A DNA stretch of 35,987 nucleotides, taken from the IMG/VR virus record IMGVR_UViG_3300025423_000049, positions 1 through 35,987 of that record; one strand, given 5' to 3'. Position 1 is the stretch's first letter; each line of letters begins with the position of its first letter. The position numbers and the translations under genes were made by a program. Source of the stretch: a virus. The notes beneath the pieces are model-generated. The model saw only the letters and a list, made by a program, of their open reading frames with translations, had not been told where the DNA came from and made no database searches. Shown here piece by piece: positions 5,976 to 12,030 of the stretch.

Positions 5976-6073
5976 TACTTCCACGCCCCACAAATACCGG
6001 CAAGTACAAATAAGAAAAATGCTATGGCGCCAACTAAAGAAATGTGTGCAACCCAGTTGATTATTATATTCAT
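5975..6073 (-). CDS. 32-aa single-pass membrane micro-protein
   Basis: The frame opens MNIIINWVAHISLVGAIAFF, continues as LFVLAGICGAWK and consists of one long hydrophobic helix. Both ends are coupled by one-base TAATG overlaps: the start to the stop of the DNA methyltransferase, and the stop to the start of the 72-aa gene. This arrangement leaves no spare base and argues strongly that it is translated. The function is unknown. Confidence 0.65.
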   Translation of the reverse strand: MNIIINWVAHISLVGAIAFFLFVLAGICGAWK

Positions 6074-6852
6074 TATTTTAATGTACCATACTTTTGGGGG
6101 TCGGAATAATAAAGTTCTATTCTTCGCTTTGCTACTTCTGTTTGCTGCGTAGAAATGTCAACGCAAATATAAGACCGTTTGTTTTCAATTGCTGCCTGGG
6201 CAGTTAAACCAGTACCGCCAAACGGGTCAAGAACAAAATCACCTGGACGGCTGAAAAGATTTATAAACTTGTGCGCCCAACCAATGGGATAGGTGTCACC
6301 AATTGAACCAAATGCTACATCGCCTTTGGCAAGTTCTTTGTCCAATTCTTGACCTTCATTTGATACAAATTCAGTACCCCAGTTCTGCTTAAGAACCCTT
6401 TCGTCAAAATAGTGGTTAAAGTTTTTCTTTGAAAGGTGAATCCAAAAGTTGTGATAAGGGTTTATGTTTTCATAGACGGGTGTATCAGGATTTCTGAATT
6501 CAATAAACATTTCAGAACTACTGTAATCCCAGTAGAAAAATCCACGACAAGCAAGGTTAGTTTTTTTTAAGACTTCAGAAACGTAGTGGTAGGGCGTTCC
6601 AGCACCAGCAACATCGCCAATGCAAATAAGAATGTTTCCATCGTCAGCAAGAACGCGTTCCATTTCCTTTGTCGCTTTGACAAGTGACTTAACAACTTTT
6701 TTGTGGTCGGGAACAATAATTTGTTTGTCGTGTTCACCACCATAACGGTCACCGGAAAAGCCAAAATACGGCGGGTGCGTAACTATTAGATTGATGCTTC
6801 TACTGTCTAAATCCAGTTTTAAAGCATCACCAAGAAATATACCGCTTCGCAT
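6073..6852 (-). CDS. DNA methyltransferase, N4-cytosine/N6-adenine type (259 aa)
   Basis: Catalytic motif IV THPPYFG is near the N-terminus (residues 25-31). The SAM-binding motif VLDPFGGTG is near the C-terminus (about 208-216), followed by YICVDIS. This circular order is that of class beta amino-methyltransferases (N4-mC or N6-mA). The central 120 residues, with aromatic and acidic stretches, should contain the target-recognition region, and its specificity cannot be read from sequence. The length is normal for a solitary phage methylase. No restriction endonuclease gene is adjacent. The start overlaps the upstream stop as TAATG. It may protect the genome or supply the amino-modified base for the other enzymes of this operon. 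Confidence 0.9.
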   Translation of the reverse strand: MRSGIFLGDALKLDLDSRSINLIVTHPPYFGFSGDRYGGEHDKQIIVPDHKKVVKSLVKATKEMERVLADDGNILICIGDVAGAGTPYHYVSEVLKKTNLACRGFFYWDYSSSEMFIEFRNPDTPVYENINPYHNFWIHLSKKNFNHYFDERVLKQNWGTEFVSNEGQELDKELAKGDVAFGSIGDTYPIGWAHKFINLFSRPGDFVLDPFGGTGLTAQAAIENKRSYICVDISTQQTEVAKRRIELYYSDPQKYGTLK

Positions 6853-7043
6853 TAGCGTCCATCATCCCAGAATGGCCTTCTTGGTGGTGCTGGTGTTAAA
6901 AGTTCAATATCGGAAGGATTTTCTACAAGAACTTCATCAATACTTGGCCATTCAACAATAGGCCAGTCGCGACTGTTAAAACCAACAACACGACCAATAC
7001 TTGTACTTAATACTACTTCGTCACCAACTTCAAATTGATTCAT
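6852..7043 (-). CDS. Small SH3-like protein (63 aa)
   Basis: The sequence MNQFEVGDEVVLSTSIGRVV and following GFNSRDWPIVEW has the alternating pattern of a small beta-barrel (SH3/KOW-like), as in many short phage proteins that bind nucleic acid or protein. It has a proline-rich tail, LLTPAPPRRPFWDDGR. The ATG at 7043 overlaps the end of the ribbon-helix-helix gene by 14 bases. The longer frame upstream lies inside that gene and is rejected. The function is unknown. Confidence 0.6.
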   Translation of the reverse strand: MNQFEVGDEVVLSTSIGRVVGFNSRDWPIVEWPSIDEVLVENPSDIELLTPAPPRRPFWDDGR

Positions 7044-7227
7044 TGTTGTTCCAATCCCCAGCGGCATTGTAAAGTGCCTGGTTAATATATTGTGTTGGTC
7101 GCATGCCTTCTGCTTTTGCAAAAGAACGTACACGTGACCATTCTTCTGTTGAAAAATCAAGTGAAACCTTGCTGTAGTACTTTTTTTTCATCTTGCGCGG
7201 AACCCTGCGCGGTGCGTTCTTAATCAT
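7030..7227 (-). CDS. Ribbon-helix-helix DNA-binding protein (65 aa)
   Basis: After a basic N-terminal arm (residues 1-17, RRVPRKMKKK) comes a typical Arc/CopG fold: beta strand SKVSLDFS (19-26), helix A EEWSRVRSFAKAEG and helix B RPTQYINQALYNAA. Such proteins bind operators as dimers through the strand and often repress their own operon. The ATG at 7227 overlaps the GroES-like gene by eight bases. An alternative start at M13 would drop the basic arm. Candidate operators are the inverted repeat at the operon promoter (9796-9823) and the 16-base palindrome at 3115-3130. Both are inference. Confidence 0.75.
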   Translation of the reverse strand: MIKNAPRRVPRKMKKKYYSKVSLDFSTEEWSRVRSFAKAEGMRPTQYINQALYNAAGDWNNNESI

Positions 7228-7513
7228 TGTCGATAACCGCAAGGATGCCATCACTGGTGACGGTAACGTAAGGTTCGTTGTCAATTTCGATTCCGTAGGC
7301 TTTTTCTTTGCTGAAAACAACCATGTCGCCAACTTTAATGTCCATAGGAATTAGGACGCCAAACCTATTGGTTTTACCAGGACCCACAGCCATTACTTCA
7401 CCCTGATTCGGTACAGGCTGCGAAGATGCTGGGATAATAAAACCGGAATCGGTTGTTTTGTCGCTGTGGTCCAGTTTAAGGATTACACGGTCTTCAGTCG
7501 GCGTTGCGTTCAT
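7220..7513 (-). CDS. groES: GroES-like co-chaperonin (97 aa)
   Basis: The length and motif order are those of Cpn10/GroES: TEDRVILKLD at the start, a mobile-loop region about 15-35 (SDKTTDSGFIIPAS), GEVMAVGPG (38-46), VGDMVVFSKE and the closing DGILAVID. GroES caps the GroEL chamber. T4 gp31 is the known case of a phage substitute that helps fold the capsid protein. No groEL is visible, so the host GroEL would be used. The ATG overlaps the preceding gene by 20 bases. Its place in the modification operon, far from the capsid gene, is unusual and may mean that an enzyme here needs help folding. Confidence 0.88.
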   Translation of the reverse strand: MNATPTEDRVILKLDHSDKTTDSGFIIPASSQPVPNQGEVMAVGPGKTNRFGVLIPMDIKVGDMVVFSKEKAYGIEIDNEPYVTVTSDGILAVIDND

Positions 7514-7736
7514 TGTTTTCCATTTCTTCTAAAAGACTTTTAATATCGCCTTCAATGGCTTTGTATTCTTCAATTGGCATTATAACAACAGAACAATCGT
7601 CACGCAAGAAATACTGAATATCTTTTAAAGCCTGAACATAACCACGGTGCCAGGGTCGGTACCAAGGCGTTTTGCCTGATGACATTATTTCCGCCCAAAG
7701 AAGTGCCTGTTGTAATTTGTCTACACGTTTTACCAT
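7494..7736 (-). CDS. Hypothetical protein (80 aa)
   Basis: The protein begins MVKRVDKLQQALLWAEIMSS, then GKTPWYRPWHRGYVQALKDI, and ends in a long acidic helix. The Trp/His/Arg-rich middle is distinctive, but I do not recognise the family. It lies between the oxygenase and the GroES-like gene with a four-base gap upstream and a 20-base overlap downstream, so it is clearly part of the operon. Confidence 0.65.
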   Translation of the reverse strand: MVKRVDKLQQALLWAEIMSSGKTPWYRPWHRGYVQALKDIQYFLRDDCSVVIMPIEEYKAIEGDIKSLLEEMENNERNAD

Positions 7737-7740
7737 GTCA

Positions 7741-8304
7741 CTACCCCAACCACATTGGAAGGGTGCAACGGTAATTTCCTAAAACCTTTTTAACACGATG
7801 AAGGTGTTTGTACTGGTCCCAGTTGTGTGACCAATGATTGTCAGGGTTTACAGGGTCATCGGTAAACCAAATGAAACTGCCCTTTACTGGTTTGTACGAA
7901 ATGTTTAAGTTCGGGAATTCAATTTCCCCGCCTTCAAAGTTATCGTTAAGGTAAAAGATTCCCGAATATTTTGCGCCATGTCCCTTAATTTTTGGGTCAG
8001 CGTTATCCACGTGCGCAGTTCCTGATAATCCTGGGCGCCAAATACTTAGGTCACCATCCATGCGCGGGTATGGGCCGTCGTTGTATTTTTCCTTTACCTG
8101 GGAACAGAAGATTTCGTAGCACTTTTCAATAAAACGCTTATCTTCTTCTTCGGGTTCTTCAATAATAAGGATTTGTGGTTCGTCAAAGAATGCCTTAAGT
8201 TTAAATTCTTCGCGAAGCCTTATAAGTTTTGCCGAAAAGTAATCACAATCTTTTTCAGGGATTGCATCCTTTAAAAGGTGTACACCTTCAGCAAGTTCGG
8301 TCAT
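7741..8304 (-). CDS. 2-oxoglutarate/Fe(II)-dependent oxygenase (187 aa)
   Basis: The iron-binding HxD is AHVDNAD (H98, D100). The distal histidine is H169 in HLHRVKKVLG, followed ten residues later by R179, which should bind 2-oxoglutarate. GGEIEFPNLNISYKPVKGS fits the strands typical of prolyl-4-hydroxylase-like enzymes. These hydroxylate proteins, nucleotides or DNA bases. The ATG at 8304 overlaps the stop of the DUF1599-like gene as ATGA, and the 14-residue longer frame is rejected. Phage relatives are often annotated as oxygenases of unknown substrate. Lying beside two DNA methyltransferases and a DUF1599 protein, it may hydroxylate a base or a base precursor, but a protein substrate is equally possible. 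Confidence 0.85.
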   Translation of the reverse strand: MTELAEGVHLLKDAIPEKDCDYFSAKLIRLREEFKLKAFFDEPQILIIEEPEEEDKRFIEKCYEIFCSQVKEKYNDGPYPRMDGDLSIWRPGLSGTAHVDNADPKIKGHGAKYSGIFYLNDNFEGGEIEFPNLNISYKPVKGSFIWFTDDPVNPDNHWSHNWDQYKHLHRVKKVLGNYRCTLPMWLG

Positions 8305-8633
8305 TGCTTGTACCAGTTTGGCCCATATGTATCGCGACGGTAGCAAATAATAGCGCCAATGTTGTACACAGGCATGTCAATAAGACTGTCTTCAACAGAT
8401 TCATTCGTCATTGGCGTTCCGTAACGAATGTGGTTTTTAATTCGGTGAAGTTTGTCATTCATGCGAATCAAGGCGCCTACCCATCCAGGCGTTCCGAATT
8501 CCGCACTAGCAAGAACATTTGCCCAACTATCTTCTGGGCTTCCATAATCCTTGGATTTGCGGTCGTGCATTTCCTTTAGTTCTATAAGAACTGCTTCAAA
8601 TTCAACGTTGGGGTCTAAGGTAACTTTTTTCAT
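8301..8633 (-). CDS. DUF1599/MazG-like all-helical protein (110 aa)
   Basis: The sequence contains EMHDRKSKDYGSPEDSWANV and ALIRMNDKLHRI, then VEDSLIDMPVYNIGA, an all-helical acidic pattern. It matches what I remember of DUF1599 (also named nucleotide modification associated domain 1) and of MazG-type nucleotide pyrophosphatases. Such proteins may hydrolyse or bind (d)NTPs, so it could clean the nucleotide pool for a modified base. ATG at 8633 is chosen over the longer frame because AGAAAG precedes it and the extension would overlap the upstream gene. It is coupled to the oxygenase by an ATGA overlap. Confidence 0.7.
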   Translation of the reverse strand: MKKVTLDPNVEFEAVLIELKEMHDRKSKDYGSPEDSWANVLASAEFGTPGWVGALIRMNDKLHRIKNHIRYGTPMTNESVEDSLIDMPVYNIGAIICYRRDTYGPNWYKQ

Positions 8634-8644
8634 AATTTCTTTCT

Positions 8645-9316
8645 TTATTTGTAAGATTTGCGTTGCCACTTTGTTTTACGGTACCAGTCATGGGCGCTTT
8701 TGGTTTCAAGTTCGCGTCCTTCATGTGCTAACCCCTTGACTTTCTTGCTTTCCCAATCTTCACGCAAAAAAGGTATAATTTGTAGAACTGGTGTTCCTTC
8801 TGGAATAAGACCTTCAAAACCTTCTTTTAGGAAGAAGGGAATATTTCCGCCCATCAGTGGGAAGTCATTTTCCATAACGCCAGAAAGCGTAATAAATGGC
8901 AATTCAAAGCGATTCATTGGGTGTATGTACAATGCGCTGTACCCTTCAGGAAGACGTACGCAGGCGCGCGTAGTCCATGTCCAATAGTAGGGTTCGTAAC
9001 CATGCGGAACCGGCATGGGGTCTGTTTGAATTTGATGCCTTGCGCTTACCCCATCCCCTTCAATGGCATAACGAAATATTGGAAAACCCTGTGAACGGTC
9101 GACGTAAATGTCAGTGTTAAGCGTAACATAATAACCGGTTGTCATTGATTCCAAAAATGGAAGACAGTGTTTTGCCGACATTGTGTTTGTATCACCAGGA
9201 ATTACAACATCCCTTGGAATTTGCTTATACCATTCAGGTATTGCAGTTCGTGCTGAAACTACTTCATTGTCAAATCCGTGAAGACTTTCCCACTCAAGAA
9301 GTTTTCTTTTAGACAT
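8645..9316 (-). CDS. Conserved phage protein of unknown function (223 aa)
   Basis: The protein has no membrane segment and begins MSKRKLLEWESLHG. Recognisable blocks are PEWYKQIPRD, a central CLPFLESMTTGYYVTLN, and near the end GTPVLQIIPFLREDW. From memory the same blocks occur in a protein family common in cyanophages and other aquatic phages (I believe DUF6065), whose role is not known. AAAGGA stands before the ATG. It is the first protein gene after the two tRNAs and directly precedes the DUF1599 and oxygenase genes, so it may serve the same pathway. Confidence 0.7.
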   Translation of the reverse strand: MSKRKLLEWESLHGFDNEVVSARTAIPEWYKQIPRDVVIPGDTNTMSAKHCLPFLESMTTGYYVTLNTDIYVDRSQGFPIFRYAIEGDGVSARHQIQTDPMPVPHGYEPYYWTWTTRACVRLPEGYSALYIHPMNRFELPFITLSGVMENDFPLMGGNIPFFLKEGFEGLIPEGTPVLQIIPFLREDWESKKVKGLAHEGRELETKSAHDWYRKTKWQRKSYK

Positions 9317-9333
9317 AATTTCCTTTCATTTAT

Positions 9334-9407
9334 TGGCTGGCAGACTAGGACTCGAACCTAGAACGAGGGATTCAAAGTCCCTAGTGTTGCCATTACACCA
9401 TCTGCCA
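9334..9407 (-). tRNA. trnQ: tRNA-Gln (anticodon UUG)
   Basis: A full cloverleaf is seen. The acceptor is TGGCAGA/TCTGCCA, the D-stem GTGT/ACAC, the anticodon stem AGGGA/TCCCT with loop CTTTGAA, and the T-stem CTAGG/CCTAG with TTCGAGT. The discriminator is G and CCA is encoded. UUG reads CAA, a common codon in the phage genes. It lies in the leader part of the long leftward operon. Confidence 0.95.
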
Positions 9408-9412
9408 AATTG

Positions 9413-9484
9413 CTGGTCAGGTAGGACTCGAACCTACAACCACCTCATTAACAGTGAGGTGCACTGCCATTGTGCTACTGACCA
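9413..9484 (-). tRNA. trnN: tRNA-Asn (anticodon GUU)
   Basis: All four stems pair: TGGTCAG/CTGACCA, GCAC/GTGC, CCTCA/TGAGG with loop CTGTTAA, and GTAGG/CCTAC. The 3' end is G followed by CAA, so CCA is not encoded and must be added. It lies five bases upstream of tRNA-Gln on the same strand, probably on one precursor transcript. GUU reads AAC, heavily used in the virion genes. Confidence 0.95.
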
Positions 9485-9491
9485 ATGCGAA

Positions 9492-9776
9492 TTAACGCAA
9501 ACGCTTCTTTGGTTCAGGATTTTTTTCTGACTTCTTGGGCGCCCGTGTAGTTTTTGATTGCGCAGGTGCAGGTGCGGGTGCAGGTGCAGGTTGCGCAAGT
9601 TGTCCCAACTTTTTGTCCAGTACTTCCAATTTTGTAAGAATGCTGTTAATTTCTGCTTCTACGTATGAAATGTAGTTTTCTGCCTTGGTTGCGTACTTCC
9701 TTAGCATTGCTACCCCACCGCCAGCAGTACCGGCCCAGGCAACCGCAATGGATACGATTGATGATGTATTTGACAT
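9492..9776 (-). CDS. Small membrane/coiled-coil protein (94 aa)
   Basis: Residues 5-24 (SSIVSIAVAWAGTAGGGVAM) form one membrane helix. A helical coiled-coil-like segment (about 30-60, ILTKLEVLDKKLGQL) follows, then a (PA)n hinge and a very basic tail rich in Lys and Arg. ATG at 9776 has AAAGGAT before it, and the longer frame would enter the promoter. It is the first gene of the long leftward operon. The layout resembles a small holin accessory, a spanin-like protein or a membrane anchor, and none is certain. Confidence 0.65.
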   Translation of the reverse strand: MSNTSSIVSIAVAWAGTAGGGVAMLRKYATKAENYISYVEAEINSILTKLEVLDKKLGQLAQPAPAPAPAPAQSKTTRAPKKSEKNPEPKKRLR

Positions 9777-9795
9777 TTTTATCCTTTGTTTTAGG

Positions 9796-9855
9796 GTGTG
9801 CGCAAATTCCCATCTGGGCACACGACAACATACACCCAAAACGCGGCGCCGTCAA
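9796..9855 (-). promoter_or_regulatory. Promoter of the long leftward operon with an operator-like repeat
   Basis: On the minus strand TTGACG (9855-9850), a 17-base spacer and TATGTT (9832-9827) make a good sigma70-type promoter. The start is expected near 9820. An inverted repeat GTGTGC/GCACAC (9796-9801 with 9818-9823) overlaps that start and could be an operator, possibly for the ribbon-helix-helix protein of the same operon. The leader is about 44 bases, and the 94-aa gene and tRNAs come first. Confidence 0.7.
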
Positions 9856-9899
9856 GTTTTAATCCTTGCTTTTTTAAAAGTGCCGTATAGCCTTTTGGT

Positions 9900-10043
9900 A
9901 TGAAATATTTTACAGAAGTTGAAGCGACACAGCACGAACCCACACCAATGCTGCATGAAGACGCCACGCGCAATTTCTGCAATATCTGCCAACTTCCCAT
10001 CTACCGACCCGCTTATACGAATTGGGTGCATGATGGCGAATAG
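9900..10043 (+). CDS. Small Cys-pair protein (47 aa)
   Basis: The frame starts MKYFTEVEATQHEPTPMLHE and contains CNICQLPIYRP, a Cys-x2-Cys pair as in half of a zinc knuckle, with a histidine near the end (WVHDGE). No Shine-Dalgarno precedes the ATG. A -10-like TATAGC (9886-9891) would start RNA about two bases before it, so a nearly leaderless mRNA is possible, although no good -35 is seen. It heads a chain of short rightward genes. The function is unknown. Confidence 0.6.
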   Translation: MKYFTEVEATQHEPTPMLHEDATRNFCNICQLPIYRPAYTNWVHDGE

Positions 10044-10245
10044 CGCTGAACTTGACCGTGTAAATGCTATTTTAGACCGCATTGACATTCTTTACGGCCT
10101 TGAAGGAATTAATCCCATTATGGTTGACTTGCTCAACCAAATCACGTATGATGTTGAGTGGATGTGCGACAGGCTTGGACTAGCCTGGTCAACAATCCAC
10201 GCTTATCAAGAAGAATTAAGGCATCTTTACAACGAAGGAAAATAA
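10030..10245 (+). CDS. Small helical hypothetical protein (70-71 aa)
   Basis: The protein begins (M)MANSAELDRVNAILDRIDIL and is largely helical and acidic, ending ELRHLYNEGK. Two adjacent ATGs (10030 and 10033) are both possible starts and overlap the end of the preceding gene. The longer upstream frame is read as a shadow of that neighbour. Its stop overlaps the next ATG as TAATG. The family is not recognised. Confidence 0.6.
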   Translation: MMANSAELDRVNAILDRIDILYGLEGINPIMVDLLNQITYDVEWMCDRLGLAWSTIHAYQEELRHLYNEGK

Positions 10246-10460
10246 TGGCACTAATAGCGCTTATCGTGTATGTCTTGGTTGCCATTGCCCTTTTTGTCCG
10301 CTATTTTCAAATTGTCATGCGGGCACGCAAAGACTGGCAGGACCAGGAAATTGAACTAAAGGTTGAGGATTACATTAGCCGTATGGTTGGCGATGCCCTT
10401 CTTTGGCCTTGGTACGTTATTTGGTATGGAATTAAACAATTTGTACAGGAACTTAAATAA
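10245..10460 (+). CDS. Membrane protein (71 aa)
   Basis: A strong membrane helix fills residues 2-19 (ALIALIVYVLVAIALFVR). A charged segment and a second, amphipathic, tryptophan-rich stretch (ALLWPWYVIWYGIKQF) follow. Both start and stop are coupled to neighbours by one-base TAATG overlaps. A holin-like role is conceivable because no other lysis gene is visible, but there is no direct support for it. Confidence 0.65.
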   Translation: MALIALIVYVLVAIALFVRYFQIVMRARKDWQDQEIELKVEDYISRMVGDALLWPWYVIWYGIKQFVQELK

Positions 10461-10813
10461 TGGACGTGCCAAAGGTAACCGCTTCTATGTTCTACAAGAA
10501 GGAAAATCCGGTAAAAACCGAATGCCTTAAATGCGGAACGGTTTGCGAAGATGACAGCATTGCTGTTACAAGCGAACAAGTGTTCGATGAAAAGTCTAAG
10601 AAATGGGTGGAATCACGCAGAACAATCCGTGCCACCATTTCAACAACCTATGTAAAACTTAACGAAGGCCAAAAGTGCCTATGCGGACGAACTGACGAAC
10701 ATCTTCACAAGAAGTGTTTTGTCTGTGGATTTTACTGGTCTAGCGAAACTTTGTCAGGTTACCTTGACACCAATGCCGGTAAGATTGACAGGATGATTAC
10801 AGAAGGTGAGTAA
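10460..10813 (+). CDS. Zinc-binding hypothetical protein (117 aa)
   Basis: Two cysteine clusters are seen: ECLKCGTVC (C22, C25, C29), and CLCGRTDEHLHKKCFVCG with C73, C75, H81, H83, C86 and C89. A beta-hairpin-like stretch (SRRTIRATISTTYV) lies between them. The arrangement fits one or two zinc ribbons, as in small nucleic-acid-binding phage proteins. It is coupled to the membrane protein by TAATG and overlaps the resolvase-like gene by eight bases. No family is recognised. Confidence 0.65.
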   Translation: MDVPKVTASMFYKKENPVKTECLKCGTVCEDDSIAVTSEQVFDEKSKKWVESRRTIRATISTTYVKLNEGQKCLCGRTDEHLHKKCFVCGFYWSSETLSGYLDTNAGKIDRMITEGE

Positions 10814-11141
10814 GGCACGTGCAAAAGGAACCAGTTTCGAAACTGCAATCGTACGCTTCCTTAATGAAAGTGGTTTTCCTGACGCTGAGCGTTGGGGCAG
10901 TAGCGATATGGCACTTGGTGACATTCGAAACACGCCGATGGTCCTTGAAGCGAAAAACCACAAAGCAATGGCCTTATCAGAATGGTGCAAACAAGCCGAA
11001 GTTTCCGGAAAAAAAGCCAACAAACTTTGGGCAGTAATACACAAGCGTGCCCGTACTGGCACAAACAAGTCTTACGTTACGATGGAACTTGAACAGTTTG
11101 TAGTTTTGCTAAAAGCGTATAATAAATCCTTGACAGACTAA
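10806..11141 (+). CDS. PD-(D/E)xK nuclease, Holliday-junction-resolvase-like (111 aa)
   Basis: The protein is basic at the start (SKARAKGTSFETAIVRFL). The catalytic set is E12, D39 (in MALGDI) and E48-A-K50 (VLEAKN), the classic arrangement of archaeal Hjc-like and VRR-type nucleases. The final strand-helix part (SYVTMELEQFVVLL) also fits. Such an enzyme would resolve branched DNA during replication or before packaging, in line with its place a few genes ahead of the terminase. The start is GTG at 10806, inside the end of the previous gene. Confidence 0.75.
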   Translation: MSKARAKGTSFETAIVRFLNESGFPDAERWGSSDMALGDIRNTPMVLEAKNHKAMALSEWCKQAEVSGKKANKLWAVIHKRARTGTNKSYVTMELEQFVVLLKAYNKSLTD

Positions 11142-11158
11142 GTTTTTTTACATACGAT
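11130..11158 (+). promoter_or_regulatory. Sigma70-type promoter ahead of the virion module
   Basis: TTGACA (11130-11135), a 17-base spacer and TACGAT (11153-11158) are present. The -35 lies within the last codons of the nuclease gene. RNA should start near 11165. It would serve the 194-aa gene and perhaps the terminase and head genes after it. TACATACGAT at the -10 recurs at 2919-2928. Confidence 0.65.
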
Positions 11159-11169
11159 AGTAGTTAAGT

Positions 11170-11191
11170 GGGCGCCAGGCGGCGTCCTTTT
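11170..11191 (+). terminator. Terminator-like hairpin just after a promoter
   Basis: GGGCGCC-AGGC-GGCGTCC (11170-11187, one G-U pair) is followed by TTTTATATTT, a standard intrinsic terminator shape. It should end transcripts from the small-gene cluster upstream. Because the promoter at 11130-11158 fires about five bases before it, it would also form the extreme 5' end of that mRNA and could act as an attenuator. Confidence 0.65.
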
Positions 11192-11211
11192 ATATTTAAC
11201 GGAGTCTTTTT

Positions 11212-11796
11212 GTGGCAAGGAAACTAAACCGTCGTTCTCAACAGCGTTTGAAGCGAATGGTCGAAAGTCTTGAAAATATCAACAAATTTGCTGCAAAGTT
11301 GCGACTTGAAGATTTAGAAGAATTGGTTCGTAGGGATTCTGTATCCATCGATTCTTCAAACAGTTCTGGTTCTGGTTCAAACCTAGCCATTGCCCGCACA
11401 AGCGGAAAACCTGAATCTTCATCCGTAGAGCGTGCTGTTATTGCCAAAGTTGAAGGCAGACAACCGCGTGACCCAGTTCGTGAACAGGTCAAAAATATAG
11501 AACGCTTAATTATCAAATCCGAAGAAAACCTTCGGCAAATCCACCAAAGTATTAACTTTCTAAAAGAAGGCGTTGAAGCAAAACGCAGTCGTGTAACAAG
11601 CGAACCATGCGAAATCTGCGTGGTTCTTCCAGCGGTAAAAACAGCAATGTGCATTCCCTGCTACTCTGAATGGGTAGACGAAGGCGCACCTGACCGTTTC
11701 AAATGGAAGGCATATAAGCGACAATTAACGGCTTCTGACGGGATTCCCCTTGTAACGGACCAACCACCTGCAAGGCACCCAAAGCGAAATACTTGA
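11212..11796 (+). CDS. Coiled-coil protein with a zinc motif (194 aa)
   Basis: The N-terminus is very basic and helical (MARKLNRRSQQRLKRMVESL). A Ser/Gly-rich linker (about 43-56) and a long helix (about 90-125) follow. Then comes C133-x2-C136-x10-C147-x2-C150, a likely zinc finger, and a basic tail. The start is GTG with GGAG eight bases before it. Its position right before the packaging genes and its basic, coiled nature would suit a small terminase subunit, but no helix-turn-helix is evident, so this is only a possibility. Confidence 0.65.
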   Translation: MARKLNRRSQQRLKRMVESLENINKFAAKLRLEDLEELVRRDSVSIDSSNSSGSGSNLAIARTSGKPESSSVERAVIAKVEGRQPRDPVREQVKNIERLIIKSEENLRQIHQSINFLKEGVEAKRSRVTSEPCEICVVLPAVKTAMCIPCYSEWVDEGAPDRFKWKAYKRQLTASDGIPLVTDQPPARHPKRNT

Positions 11797-11821
11797 CAAA
11801 CATGAAAAGTGCTGTAATCTT

Positions 11822-12022
11822 ATGGTTAATAGTCGCCATCATTGTACCCCTGATAAGGTGTGCAATTGTGCCCCAAGTGAAGAAGAACTTTACTTACTGG
11901 GCTTTGAAAAATGGCAGGTTTCTATAATGAAGAAACTGCCCCCCGATTTACAATGGGAAGCCCACGACGAATTTATTCGCCGTTTAATGTCCAACGATTC
12001 TAACGAAGAATTTCGTTTCTAA
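11822..12022 (+). CDS. Small hypothetical protein (66 aa)
   Basis: It begins MVNSRHHCTPDKVCNCAPSE, a Cys/His-rich head (H6, H7, C8, C14, C16) that might bind a metal, followed by an acidic helical part ending SNEEFRF. No ribosome site is seen before the ATG. Family and role are unknown. It lies between the 194-aa gene and a membrane protein on the path to the terminase. Confidence 0.55.
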   Translation: MVNSRHHCTPDKVCNCAPSEEELYLLGFEKWQVSIMKKLPPDLQWEAHDEFIRRLMSNDSNEEFRF

Positions 12023-12030
12023 GGAAAAAA

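Noticed and set aside
11793-11820. TTGACA and TAATCT as a promoter of the 66-aa gene
   Set aside because: The boxes are good (16-base spacer), but RNA would start near 11827, after the ATG at 11822. It cannot serve that start, although it could feed genes further downstream.
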